A stretch of 64,000 nucleotides of DNA, taken from NCBI GenBank assembly GCA_963854835.1, contig OY978525.1:44517554-44581553 (forward strand), in the 5' to 3' direction. Position 1 is the first letter of the stretch, and every line of letters starts with the position of its first letter. The position numbers were made by a program, and so were the translations under genes. Source of the stretch: Megamerina dolium (lineage: Eukaryota; Arthropoda; Insecta; Diptera; Megamerinidae). The notes under the pieces are model-generated. The model was not told the origin of the DNA. It was given only the letters and a program-made list of their open reading frames with translations, and made no database searches. Shown piece by piece: positions 22,160-33,109 of the stretch.

Positions 22160-23440
22160 GATGTTAGCTGTGTTTAATTCCTTATAGTTGTAACTAGAGG
22201 ATTTCTTCAAGATTCGTTGTGGCATTTGATGCTTGAGTAATCGCTGGGAGAGCTTTCGTTGAAAGTCGTTTTCTGTTTATGTAAGTTCTGTGCTGAACGG
22301 TTATGCTGGAGTTATCGTACTGTATCAAGAAAGTGCCTTTTAAATATAGAATTTCTTTGTGTATTTCTAAAGTTCCATTATATCCGTTAATAAATAATGT
22401 GCCAAGTGCGAGTTTTTCGACTGATGGAATGTGGTGACTGTTGATTGATTAAATTGTCTTGCTTACATATTACCAAGAGGTGTATATTCTTACAACTAGA
22501 TTTTACACCATAAATATTATTATTATAAATAATTAAATTTTCATATTCAAGTTTGATTATCCTGTTATTTGTTCTGACAGGTTTGATTAATATTGATTTA
22601 CATACTTCTTCGCTAGTTATTGGAATGCTTACGATATAAATCATAGATGAAATATTTGATGCAATCTTTACATCACTAAATTCGATAATTTCGATTAAAT
22701 ATTTTTGTTTCTTTTATTACAATTAGTTCTTCGTTTGATAGTATTTTTTTTTTCTCCATTTATTTTGCACCTACCCATTGGGTAATTAGCAATATCTAAT
22801 AACTATTACAATTCAACTTGTAGAGAAAACAACCATTGCTGTGCCTCTTTCTAAATTCATATTTTAAAATAATTTATAATACAAAAATATTTTCCTATCT
22901 TATGAATGATGATTCAAATCTTTTCAGTCTATGTGTTGTTCTTGCGTTGCTTCTCAGTTCACTCACGAGTACATTTGGATGATGCTCTAGTCATTTTAGG
23001 TAACTTCGGTTATATTTAAATATTTCTTCTTGAACTGTCTTCTTGTTATTGGCCAATTACCCACTGCAATTTTGTTAATTTTATGCCTTTTGATAGTATA
23101 AAGGAATTCACAATTTCTGCCTTTGCCCATTGGATCTATGTTTATTAATTCTTCTTTTATGATTTTTAATTCTAATTCTAATTCAAGTTTGAGCATATTG
23201 CTAGATTTTATTTTATTCTTTATAATATTTGAAATATTTGTTAAATTATTTATTCTTCCCAGGATTGATTTATTAATAATTATTTGTTGTTCATTGTTTA
23301 TTAAAACATTGCTACCTTTTTCGCTTATAATTCTACAATCTTCATGATCCGGTGATCCGGCCAACAATTTCCAAGCTGATCCGAGGAGTTCTATTGCTCT
23401 TTTATTTCTTCTGGGTTGTAATTGGGATAACAGGGATTGG
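22160..23440 (-). pseudogene. env: Errantivirus-2 Env, broken
   Basis: Near 23,370-23,340 AGSPDHEDCRII matches the post-cleavage region of errantivirus Env. A polar coiled-coil-like segment follows (INNLTNISNIIKNKIKSSN, 23,290-23,190), then a frameshift within the otherwise recognisable MGKGRNCEF region (about 23,125), and further down MIYIVSIPITSEEVCK (22,640) and VCKQDN-like cysteine motifs (to 22,440). These are ectodomain pieces. No intact transmembrane anchor is seen, and RTE-1 follows. Confidence 0.8.
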
Positions 23441-23757
23441 ACGGATTTTTCTTCATGGGATAAAAATTAGTAATTCCGGTTCTTCTTCTATGGTCTTTGG
23501 CGTGTATTAGTCTGAATGTTCCTGTTTGAACCTTTGCGGTTCCTGTTTCTATTGTTACTATTTGGTTGTTGGTGTCATCAAGAAGTTATTTTTCTGTGTT
23601 GCACAAAGTAAACAGTGTCCTGCAATGAGATTAGTGATGTTTACCGTTTTATGTGACTTTTGTGAACTATACGTCCTGCTTATGTTATAATTGTGTTTTC
23701 TTTATCTTCCTGAACTATTTCCTTTTTATGTGTTGGTGTTAATTTATTTCCTACTCT

Positions 23758-24892
23758 CTAATTAAACCTTACGTAAATTACATCACTGCTGTTATATGTT
23801 TTATAACTGGTTCTGTTTTCGTTATGTAATTCTAAGTTTATTTCCTGTTTCTTCTTAATGTTGTTGATATTTTCTTGCCTGTCTATTTCAAATGGATTGG
23901 GTCCTACTGTTCTTCCAAAAAATACTTCTACGGGCTTCCTTTTAGTAGTGAAGTGTATGGAATAGTCATATCTGTATAGAGATCTATTGAGCAACTCGTC
24001 GAAATTACTCTGGGTATTTTCTGTCTTAGTACAGCGCAATACCTCGGTAAGTGTAGAATGGAAACTCTCTATTTGTCCATTGATTGAACTTGCGTATGGT
24101 GGTGTTCTGAAAATTTCAATTCCGAACTGATTTTCTAACAAAAGTTATGCTGCTCTTAGGGACTTTTCGTTGTCTATTACAATTCCAAATGTTGCTAGAA
24201 GTTCCTGTTTTTTATGTCTTTAAATGCTCTAGAATTTATGATTTCTGCTTGTGCGTATTTTGAGTATTTATCTATTGCTGTAAGGATGATTTTTTGTTGG
24301 TAAAATAGAGGTCGATGTGGACAATATGACCTGAATAATTCGGAATTGGAGTGGCTTTTAAAACTGGTTTTACTGGATGCCTTTCGTATTTATTTTCTAT
24401 ACAGATTTTACTTTGTTTTGTAATCCTCTTTACCTTATCATTCATCTGAGGAAAATAACTTCTTTCTATTAATTGCGATTTATTTTCAATGGGATATCGG
24501 TGAGCTCTGTTATGTTCCTTTATTATTTCTATCTCTTGTTCAGATTCAGGTGTTATGTCTTTTACTAATTTTAGGGTGTAACGTACTTTGTACCTGCTAA
24601 GGTGTGTTAGATAAATAGTTTGAAGTTTTCCTAGTATGCTGTCTTCAGTTTTTATGCAGTTAATGACCGAAGTGTTTAAATATCTCTTCAGCAGTGTGGT
24701 GAGGTTTTCTTCTGTGAAGTTAATTTCGATTATAGTATGCCTATGGTAGGTGGGGAAAATAATTTGAAATTGGTAAGCTGAGGTTTCGCCTATAGAGATA
24801 AAAATTTGGTTTTTAAATGCATTAATGGGTGTGTCAGTAAATAGTATTAGGGTTTGTGTTGAACTTTCGTCGCTGTGTTGTGTCGCTGTCAT
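23758..24892 (-). pseudogene. Errantivirus-2 integrase (downstream copy)
   Basis: Two open pieces: 24,892-24,272 with the N-terminal region, the zinc module (KEHNRAHRYP, then a degenerate C..C) and IDLYFTNKKSS; and 24,141-23,758 with LENQFGIEIF, SSINGQIESFHS (the catalytic Glu) and the C-terminal basic region. The DDE core is interrupted between 24,270 and 24,145. The first of the expected C..C cysteines is replaced (SKICIE). It is inactive. Confidence 0.85.
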
Positions 24893-27038
24893 AGAATTTA
24901 TTTGCTGTGGCGGTCTGGATAATGCGTCTGCTACTACATTGGTGCTGCCTGGTTTATATTTAATTTCATAGTTGTATTCTTCGAGTATTGACTTCCATGT
25001 TTTGAGTGTACTATTGGTATTTCTGTTGCTAACCGCAAATGTTAATGTTTGATGGTATGTGAAAATTTTTATAGTTTATAGTTTTTATAGTATAGTTAGG
25101 TAGCTTCGAAATGTTTTCAATGCCCAAATAATGGCTAATAATTCTTTTTCATTAGTTGCGTAATTTTCTTCAGTTTTTGTCAATGTCCTGAAAATAAATG
25201 TTAGGGTTTATTGTCTTGTTCTAGAACTGCTCCTATTGCATAGTCCGAGGCGTCTGTGGTCATATGAAATTCCTTTCCAAAATCAGGTTATTGCAGCATA
25301 ACGTCGGTTGAGACCAGTGAGTTTTAGTTTGCTAAATGCTTCTATTGCTTCTTGGTTTGGTGCTATTTTAATTTTGGATGAACGGTTTTTGGACATGCGT
25401 CCCTCCTCGCCTCTCAAAAGCCCTGTTAAAGGCTTTGCGAGTTTCTCATAGTCTTTAATAAAACGACGATAATAGCCAGAAATTCCTAGGAAAGAACTAA
25501 GATCCTTAACTTTTTGTGGGATTGGAAAGTCTAATATTGCTTTACTTTTGTGGGGTTTGTTTTCAATCCATTTTATGAAATCATGAATCCTAAAAATTTG
25601 ACTTTTCGTTGTCTATTACAATTCCAAATGTTGCTAGAAGTTCCTGTTTTTTATGTCTTTAAATGCTCTAGAATTTATGATTTCTGCTTGTGCGTATTTT
25701 GAGTATTTATCTATTGCTGTAAGGATGATTTTTTGTTGGTAAAATAGAGGTCGATGTGGACAATATGACCTGAATAATTCGGAATTGGAGTGGCTTTTAA
25801 AACTGGTTTTACTGGTTGCCTTTCGTATTTATTTTCTATACAGATTTTACTTTGTTTTGTAATCCTCTTTACCTTATCATTCATCTGAGGAAAATAACTT
25901 CTTTCTATTAATTGCGATTTATTTTCAATGGGATATCGGTGAGCTCTGTTATGTTCCTTTATTATTTCTATCTCTTGTTCAGATTCAGGTGTTATGTCTT
26001 TTACTAATTTTAGGGTGTAACGTACTTTGTACCTGCTAAGGTGTGTTAGATAAATAGTTTGAAGTTTTCCTAGTATGCTGTCTTCAGTTTTTATGCAGTT
26101 AATGACCGAAGTGTTTAAATATCTCTTCAGCAGTGTGGTGAGGTTTTCTTCTGTGAAGTTAATTTCGATTATAGTATGCCTATGGTAGGTGGGGAAAATA
26201 ATTTGAAATTGGTAAGCTGAGTTTTCGCCTATAGAGATAAAAATTTGGTTTTTAAATGCATTAATGGGTGTGTCAGTAAATAGTATTAGGGTTTGTGTTG
26301 AACTTTCGTCGCTGTGTTGTGTCGCTGTCATAGAATTTATTTGCTGTGGCGGTCTGGATAATGCGTCTGCTACTACATTGGTGCTGCCTGGTTTATATTT
26401 AATTTCATAGTTGTATTCTTCGAGTATTGACTTCCATGTTTTGAGTGTACTATTGGTATTTCTGTTGCTAACCGCAAATGTTAATGTTTGATGGTATGTG
26501 AAAATTTTTATAGTTTATAGTTTTTATAGTATAGTTAGGTAGCTTCGAAATGTTTTCAATGCCCAAATAATGGCTAATAATTCTTTTTCATTAGTTGCGT
26601 AATTTTCTTCAGTTTTTGTCAATGTCCTGAAAATAAATGTTAGGGTTTATTGTCTTGTTCTAGAACTGCTCCTATTGCATAGTCCGAGGCGTCTGTGGTC
26701 ATATGAAATTCCTTTCCAAAATCAGGTTATTGCAGCATAACGTCGGTTGAGACCAGTGAGTTTTAGTTTGCTAAATGCTTCTATTGCTTCTTGGTTTGGT
26801 GCTATTTTAATTTTGGATGAACGGTTTTTGGACATGCGTCCCTCCTCGCCTCTCAAAAGCCCTGTTAAAGGCTTTGCGAGTTTCGCATAGTCTTTAATAA
26901 AACGACGATAATAGCCAGAAATTCCTAGGAAAGAACTAAGATCCTTAACTTTTTGTGGGATTGGAAAGTCTAATATTGCTTTACTTTTGTGGGGTTTGTT
27001 TTCAATCCATTTTATGAAATCATGAATCCTAAAAATTT
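24161..27038 (-). repeat. 1.44-kb direct tandem duplication inside errantivirus-2 pol
   Basis: The block 24,161-25,598 is repeated at 25,599-27,038 with a period of about 1,439 bp. By eye I found about three substitutions between the units (for example at about 24,378 vs 25,817 and 24,785 vs 26,223). Each unit spans the end of RT, RNase H and the start of integrase. The sequence gactt is shared at both breakpoints (24,161, 25,599, 27,039), a microhomology signature. Confidence 0.95.
25711..26331 (-). pseudogene. Errantivirus-2 integrase N-part (duplicate copy)
   Basis: A second copy of the 206-residue open frame at 24,272-24,892, differing at two residues (GENS vs GETS; YERQP vs YERHP). It ends at the duplication junction and has no C-terminal part of its own. 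Confidence 0.9.
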
Positions 27039-27700
27039 GACTTCTGTCTTTAGAAATTCGAATTTGTCGAGTTGAATTTTTATATTTGCGTTTCGTAATG
27101 TTTGAAAAATGGTTTCAACGTTTTTTAGATGAGAGTCTCATCTGTACTAAAAATTACTTGAAATATGGCGGGTGCATTTTTCAACGCGAAGGGAAGTCTG
27201 GTGAACTCGTATTTCCCGTTGTTGACTGAAAAAGCTGTTTTCGCTATATCGGATTAGGTCAATGGAATCTGATGGAAACCAGTTTTTAAATCTAGAACTG
27301 TGAAAAATTTGTTTTGTCTAAGTTAAGAGGGTATTCGTTTGTATCAGGAATGGGGTAACAGTCGGCTATCGTGACTGAATTTAGTCTTCGATAATTGATC
27401 ACTATTACATATTTTTTTTGGTACTATCCAGATTGGAGAGTTATATGGGGATCGAGATGGTCCTATTATTTAAACTTCTAGTAATTTTGCTATTTGTTTT
27501 CTACGACATCCTTAAGGGACGTGGGGTATGGATAGCATCTCGAATATATTAGATCCTGAGTGGTCGTTTTGATTTCAGCTTTGACTGTGGTAGTATAAGT
27601 CAACTTCTCATTTGGTTCGGAAAAGAGGGTTGGATATGAGCTACATAGGTGACGAAGTTTCTGTGTTTGGTCGAGCGAAAGGTTTCAATGTTATTAATTG
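26340..27700 (-). pseudogene. Errantivirus-2 RT and RNase H, broken
   Basis: Fragments in several frames match Ty3/gypsy RT (the region before FLKTEVKFLG near 27,045, and an upstream [13 protein letters not shown] stretch near 27,180) and RNase H (the TDASDYAIG-type region near 26,690, and a segment near 26,590). There are many stops and frameshifts, and no open stretch above about 60 codons. Confidence 0.75.
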
Positions 27701-27829
27701 ATTTGGCCTTTTGTTGTTTTATTGCAATTGTTATTTTATTTTTATTAACATATAATTTTTTGAAGTGAATAATATTGCTTCAAGTTGTTTTAAGCTGTCA
27801 ATATCGAAAATCCATGAAAAGATTTGAGT

Positions 27830-28070
27830 GTGGGTAGAAGGAAGAATTTTAGTTTTTCTGTATTTATTCCAAAAAGCTTAATGAGGGTGTGGTGTGTTAG
27901 TTTAGTATTTCCGTCCACTGAATTTGCGTAAAAAATGTCACTGTTTGGGATTGCTTTTTTAACGAGTGAGGGTTGAATATAATTTTTATTTGAACCCGTG
28001 TCTATTAAGAATTTATATATTTCTCCGTTACTACTTTTGAATAGCGGTTTTTTTCTTTTATTTTGTTATG
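27830..28070 (-). pseudogene. Errantivirus-2 protease
   Basis: On the minus strand, YKFLIDTGSNKNYIQPSLV (about 28,020-27,965) carries an intact DTG active site, followed by FYANSVDGN and LTHHTLIKLFGI. It is a retropepsin like that of errantivirus-1, which reads FLLDTGSNKNYI. Upstream gag is absent. Confidence 0.85.
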
Positions 28071-28431
28071 TATTATTAATGATTATGGAATTACTTATGC
28101 GTATATAGTGGTGCTATGTGTATGCGAATAGTGAATATAGTGATATAATAATATACGCATAATAAATATTTTTATAATTATTACTTATAAATAATTTCTT
28201 ACAATAGAACTACAATTATCATTCCACGGTGCTAGAGATAGTCTACTCAGGGTCCCGCGGTGCACACACTTCGTAAATTGCGTTAGTTGCTTATGAGGAA
28301 CTGTGGCTTATTTTGAGGCTATTTAAGGCTCTAGGCTAATTTAGGCTTGTTTTTGTGGTTAGGCGTTGCTGCTTCTAAGGATTCATTCGGATATGGAGGC
28401 TACTTCAGGCTCATCCTTTAAATTCCTTTTC
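28071..28431 (-). other. Remnant leader of errantivirus-2, noncoding
   Basis: About 360 bp of AT-rich sequence between protease and PBS where gag (about 1.3 kb) should be. I see no Gag similarity. It contains short taatata-rich stretches only. Confidence 0.65.
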
Positions 28432-28449
28432 CACAAACGTTGGGCGCCA
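28432..28449 (-). promoter_or_regulatory. Primer binding site of errantivirus-2
   Basis: The minus strand reads TGGCGCCCAACGTTTGTG at the inner LTR edge. The first 12 bases equal the tRNA-Lys-type PBS of Drosophila gypsy. Confidence 0.8.
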
Positions 28450-28815
28450 GTTAGTGCACTTTATTATCACTTCTTAAAAAAAAACCCAATAACTGTTTCT
28501 ATTACACTTTATTATTTTATTCGCACTGAAAGAAGGTTGGCTTAGAACTAACTGTTTATCGATATGTGGGTAACTTAAATAAAAATAAGTCATGTTGTAT
28601 TTGCGTTGGTCACCTGATGTCACGTTTTCGCTACGATGGGCTTGCTCATGATCGTTGCAGACGCTGTGTCAAAATTTACTTATGTGCTCTGCATGTAGGT
28701 ATCGTTTACCTGTGAGTACGTAGTAGCTAAAACGAATTCAGCGTATTTTGTGCTATATATATTTTAGGGATTAACCGAATCAGACCACTTATATAAGTCC
28801 CTTTTCGTCCCTCAA
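28450..28815 (-). repeat. Errantivirus-2 5' LTR
   Basis: Bounded inside by the PBS; on the minus strand it ends in CACTAAC after an AATAAAG polyadenylation signal. A TATATAAG stretch near 28,795 on the plus strand may belong to the promoter. The outer edge is where the next LINE begins (about 28,815). Confidence 0.65.
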
Positions 28816-28823
28816 ATCGTGTG

Positions 28824-30290
28824 TTAATTATTTGTTTGGTTGTAGAATTCTTCTTCTTCCTTCCTCATAATAACATCACGCGTTATTTCAAGCATGTCTT
28901 TGTGGGGTATGTTCCACCTTTCGAGTTCATAAAAAAATTGGCGACCCAGTGTGGAAATCCTCCTGCTTGCCAATTCAGAACACTGGCACACTATGTGCGC
29001 CGCTGTCTCTGCCATGTCAGCATCGTCCCCTTCAACAAGACCCATCTTGCTGAGGTGGTACCTGAAATTTCCACGCCCAGTTATTAATGCAGTCAACCAG
29101 CTTAGAATTAAACGTCCTAGACTGAAAGCCCTCCCTGATTCACTGCCCTTTGATAGCCTCAACGAATCATTTGCCTGTCTACAAATGGATAAGTTCTCCC
29201 ATCTCGTGAGATGGCGTTTCTTTATCCACTCTTCAACCTTTGCCTTCACCGTCCCGTTATTAAGAGCAACTACTGGTTCCGGTCCAGAGAATTCAGCTTC
29301 AGACCCTTGTCTAACCAAGGCGTCTGCAGCCTCATTTTGTTCTATACCAATGTGTTCCTTCACCCACATAAGAGTAATCGCATTACTATGAGCACATCCG
29401 TTAAGTTTCTGAACACATTCGAACATCAACTTAGAAGATACCGCAGGTTGGTGCAATCGCCTGATCACCGCTTGGTTATCGAATGCTAGCAAGATTTTCT
29501 TACCTTTCCGTCCAATAGATGGTTTAGCGCATGCATTAGACCAAGCATTTCTGCTTGATAGAACGATACGTATTCTCCCAGATTCAGATTGCATGATAGT
29601 CCCAACTCTTTAGAGAAGATTCCAGCACCCGCTCTGCCATCCATTAATGAATCATCTGTAAAAATACTGATGTCATTTTCCTCACATACACTCCGTCTTC
29701 AAAGTGTTTTCATTGACATTTGCGCCTCCTTTACACTGCTTTATAACAGTGACAGGATGCTCCTGTGCCCTATCTCCGTGCTGAATTCATACCAATTATT
29801 GGTTTTCTTCAGACGTAATGTTGTTAATGCCGGCGACTTCATGATATGCAAGTCCAACGGCAGCAACCCCAGAGACCCTTCCAATGCTTCTACTGGGGTC
29901 ATAGCTCCGGTAATCCCAATACAAGCCATTTTTGCACCCTATCTAACTTGCTTTTCGCGGTCTTTTGGATAAGCTTAGGCCACCAGACCACAGCAGCACA
30001 CGCTATTAAGGGCCTTACCATCGTTGTGTAGATCCAGTGCGCTGCTCTGAGAGTAATCCCCCACATGAGACCGACCACTCTCTTACACTGATGCAATTTT
30101 CGCTTGCCCTTCTGGATCTTGTCATCATCGTGACTATTCCAAATCAGCTTGTTATCCAGGATGACACCTAGATATTCTACTTCCTTGGAGGCGCTGATGT
30201 TCGATCCAAAAAGTGGTTTTGTCAGAAGCGTGTCCTTTCCATGAAGTCCACCAGTACTCCCTCTATACATTTAGTGGGTTTATCACTCCA
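28824..30290 (-). pseudogene. L1 RT thumb and RNase H
   Basis: 30,270-29,899 has the RT thumb (EVEYLGVILDNKLIWN, VRPLIACAAVVWWPKL, RVQKW). Degenerate sequence follows, then 29,594-28,824 open for 256 residues with an RNase H domain (LLAFDNQAVIRRLHQP, ITLMWVKEHIGIEQNEAADAL) and a C-terminal half with GRGNFRYHLSKMG and a partial zinc motif (HIVCQCSELASRR). The frame breaks near 29,600-29,900. RNase H in these LINEs removes template RNA. Confidence 0.85.
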
Positions 30291-30300
30291 TCTATGGTGA

Positions 30301-30633
30301 CTAACTTTCAGCTTCCGATCTTTTATACCTGTTTGCACCCTTGCGAGTGGCTTCCCATGGATCTTCTGATCTAAAACTTACAGGAAAATGCTCCTCCATC
30401 AGGTATTCCAGCGACTTCCCAATTGTTTCTGTGCAGGGTCCATTCGTTTTGCGAATTAATCCCAACTTTGGAACCGAATCCTTTGATATAATCCTCTGTA
30501 ACCTACACACATAGGACATATCTTGTATATTTGAGTATAATTCCCTCCACATTTTCCTATTGCGGTTGCGTAGAGTCTTCTTCAGCTCCCTTTTCTTTGA
30601 CTTGTCTTCCCACACGTTGGGGTCTCCTCTCAT
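30301..30633 (-). pseudogene. L1 linker between endonuclease and RT
   Basis: A 110-residue open stretch with KKTLRNRNRKMWRELYSNIQ and SKDSVPKLGLIRKTNG, typical of the basic linker that precedes RT. It ends in a stop where the RT palm should begin. Confidence 0.7.
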
Positions 30634-30689
30634 GTGACGATCAAAAGCTTTCCATGTCTCCTTTTTAATGTACTCCAGTTCCCCATTTC

Positions 30690-31560
30690 TTCATGGAATG
30701 GGATCTCCTTCGTCCACTACCGTCAGAGGACATGAAGGTTCGAATGCTTTGATCATGGCTGAGCTGATAGCCCTCACCTGATACTCAACACATGCAGTTG
30801 TTCTAGACCTCTTAAATCTCCCTGGCATTAATTCCTCAAGAACTTCGCAGTACCTTGTACAATCCGTTCGTTTCGGTATCCTTACCATTCTACAGTCGTT
30901 CCCATGTCTTTTATCGGACGTAACTCCAAACTGAATGGCCCTGTGGTCCGACATGGTTAGTCTGTCCACAACCCTCTAATCCAAAAATCTGTCCAATATT
31001 TTGAAATTAGTCAGGGTAACATCAATGACCTCGTGACTATGTGCGTCGACAAAGGTCGGCTCTGTTATTGGCAACTTTTAGACCAAATCTTTCTATAAAT
31101 TCGAGTAGACATTCTCCTCTATAGTTTTCATTGCTGCTGCCTCACACGGAACTGTGCGCATTGGCATCGCAGCCTAAGATTAGACCAACTCCCTTTCCAT
31201 CACAAAATCTCACTAGAGCTTCCACCTCTTGGAGGTGGGGTCCCTCTGGAGAATCGTATGGAAGGTATGCTGATGCGATTATAAATGAACTCGCACCGTC
31301 ACCTATTCTCACTACTGTGATATCCGGTGAGCAGAAGTTAGATATTATAATCGCACGTGTCCCCTGTCTAACTAAAATACATGTCCTCAACTTCCCCTTT
31401 GTTTGTGGATAAAACAAGGTGGTCTTTTGTGTAGATAAGCCTTTGATCCTTCCATGAAGGATCCAGGGCTCCTGAACCAGGGCAATGTCAAGCTCTTCCT
31501 CATCGAAGCTCCACATCTTCATTCCTGATGCCGCTTTGTTGTGGTGAATATTTCGTTGAC
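30690..31560 (-). pseudogene. L1 endonuclease, broken
   Basis: It begins around NIHHNKAASG (31,545-31,515), continues with LDIALVQEPWILHGRIKGL, CILVRQGTRAI, SAYLPYDSPEGPHLQ and LILGCDANAHSSV (to 31,142), then after a frameshift VEHTHSH-like and DRLTMSDHRAIQFGV (30,969). EPW, the CDANAH box and SDHR are catalytic motifs of APE-like endonucleases. A frameshift falls in 31,140-30,970. Confidence 0.82.
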
Positions 31561-31831
31561 ATACATTTAAGAATTAATGGCGCGGGACCACCTCCCGATC
31601 TAATGGTTTCTTTCTTGTGGATTTTGCCATTAGCCCCATGCCAGGACCCGCGGCATACCCCTCATACTGCATCCTTCCTGAATTTGACGACGACTTATTC
31701 CAGGCCGCAGTTGAGTCTCTCCTCTGCGATCTTGATGGCCTCCGCATCCTCCCTAAGACACAGCACGGTGAGCACGACACCTGCCTTATCTGCCTCTCTA
31801 AACTTCACTCCATTTAGAAAAGTCCTTCACA

Positions 31832-31848
31832 CACACACACACACACAG
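31832..31848. repeat. (CA)n tract at LINE/LINE junction
   Basis: A short CA repeat exactly where the minus-strand L1 element meets the plus-strand R1-clade fragment. Confidence 0.85.
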
Positions 31849-31849
31849 C

Positions 31850-32799
31850 CCTGCGGCAAAAAACATACTCGAAGAAGGCGAAGATAGTTTTCAGGTTAAG
31901 CGCTATTAGAGTTGCATGTGCATTTAGAACAGTGTCACAAGAAGGTGCCGGTATTATATCCGGCATTATGCCGCCGGACATAATGGCCTCGGAGTTGGGC
32001 AGAGTATATAATAGAACCAAAAATCTGAATAGGCGGTTAACGGCAACTGAACGGAAAGAGGAGAGACAGACGAGCCTAGACGAATGGCAAAGTCAATGGG
32101 ACGCCGCAGGAAAAGGGAGGTGGACCCACAGGCTCATCAGGAACGTGCAAGCTTGGGTCGAAAGAGGACACGGAGAGACAGACTACTACCTAACGCAGTT
32201 TTTGACGGGCCGTGGTTGTTTCAGAGAGTACCTCCACAGATTCGGTCATGATGACGCGACAGAATGTTCATTCTGTAACACTGTTGGCGAAAACGCTCAG
32301 CATATCTTTTTCTTCTGCCTAAGATTTGAGACGCAGAGAATGACCATAGAGAAGATAATAAATGAAAGGATGACACCTGATAACATTGTGAGCCATATGC
32401 TGCAATCGAGTTTGGTGTGGTTTAAGATGAAAGAATGGGCTGCAATAGCTCTCAAGGAGCTCAGGAAGAAGGAGTGGCAGCGGAGAAATATAACTGCAGC
32501 TGTGTGAACGCCATGTACGGGATATTTGAAGAGGCATATTAGCTCAGCTTAGTCCTGCGAAGTAGTGCTTAACGGCGGTCCCGCAGGACACAAACAAGCT
32601 ATAGAGGTCGGAGTTAAGGGTTTAGTACGTAGGCGTACTGGTTCGCAAGTCCAGCATAGTAAGATAATACTGACTGGGCGTGGTCCCGAATGAGGTGTTC
32701 CTTTAACGGACAGTATGAATCGTACATGCCGTCTATGGTTGACGGTATCTAAGAAATATTCCCCCTTGGAATACAAAAAAAAAAAATACGCACACACAC

Positions 32800-32800
<1 letters not shown>
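31850..32800 (+). mobile_element. R1-clade LINE, 3'-terminal fragment
   Basis: The C-terminal coding part (to 32,507) plus about 260 bp of 3' UTR ending in an A run at about 32,776-32,788. 5' truncation has removed the endonuclease and the RT palm. The UTR is duplicated in inverted orientation just downstream. Confidence 0.85.
31932..32507 (+). pseudogene. R1-clade ORF2 C-terminus
   Basis: 191 open residues; similarity begins a little upstream, at about 31,896 (IRVACAFRTVSQEGAG). SLDEWQSQWDAAGKGRWTHR, HGETDYYLTQFLTGRGCFREY and the CSFCNTVGENAQHIFFFC zinc motif (C-C-H-C type) are hallmarks of R1 elements, which normally insert in 28S rDNA. No rDNA sequence flanks it here. The ATG at 31,932 is simply internal. 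Confidence 0.88.
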
Positions 32801-32849
<49 letters not shown>

Positions 32850-33055
32850 GTGTGTATGTGTTTTTTTTTTTTTTTTTTGTATTCGAAGGGGGAATCTTTC
32901 TTAGATACCGTCCACCATAGACGGCATGTACGATTCATACTGTCCGCTAAAGGTACACCTCATTCGGGACCACGCCCAGTCAGTAATATCTTACTATGCT
33001 GGACTTGCGAACCAGTACGCCTACGTACTAAACCCTTAACTCCGACCTCTATAGC
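32598..33055. repeat. 458-bp near-perfect palindrome built from R1 3' UTR
   Basis: The R1 3' UTR from 32,598 to the A run, with its CA and TA repeats, is mirrored from about 32,827 to 33,055. The arms are about 229 bp with only a few mismatches (for example gtgttcc vs gtgtacc). The centre is TA/CA microsatellite. It would extrude as a long hairpin. Confidence 0.95.
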
Positions 33056-33056
33056 T

Positions 33057-33101
<45 letters not shown>
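33056..33101. repeat. (GT)n microsatellite
   Basis: About 22 GT units immediately after the palindrome. Confidence 0.95.
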
Positions 33102-33102
<1 letters not shown>

Positions 33103-33109
33103 TTGATTA

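Larger units (their letters stand above)
22140..28815 (-). mobile_element. Errantivirus-2: decayed gypsy-type element, gag deleted
   Basis: On the minus strand the order is 5' LTR, PBS, protease, RT, RNase H, a duplicated block, integrase, env. Only about 370 bp separate the PBS from the protease, so gag and most of the leader are gone. Env runs into RTE-1 at about 22,140, and no 3' LTR remains. It is a different family from errantivirus-1, with many frameshifts. Confidence 0.88.
28818..31831 (-). mobile_element. RNase H-bearing LINE (I/LOA group), copy L1, internally deleted
   Basis: The minus strand carries an endonuclease, a linker, an RT thumb and RNase H in that order. The RT palm is absent: the linker (to 30,301) abuts the thumb (from 30,270). 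The presence of RNase H places it in the I/LOA/Ingi group; the exact clade is not resolved. The 3' end directly abuts the errantivirus-2 LTR. Confidence 0.82.

Noticed and set aside
31850..33055. 28S rDNA insertion site for the R1 fragment
   Set aside because: No rDNA-like sequence flanks it.
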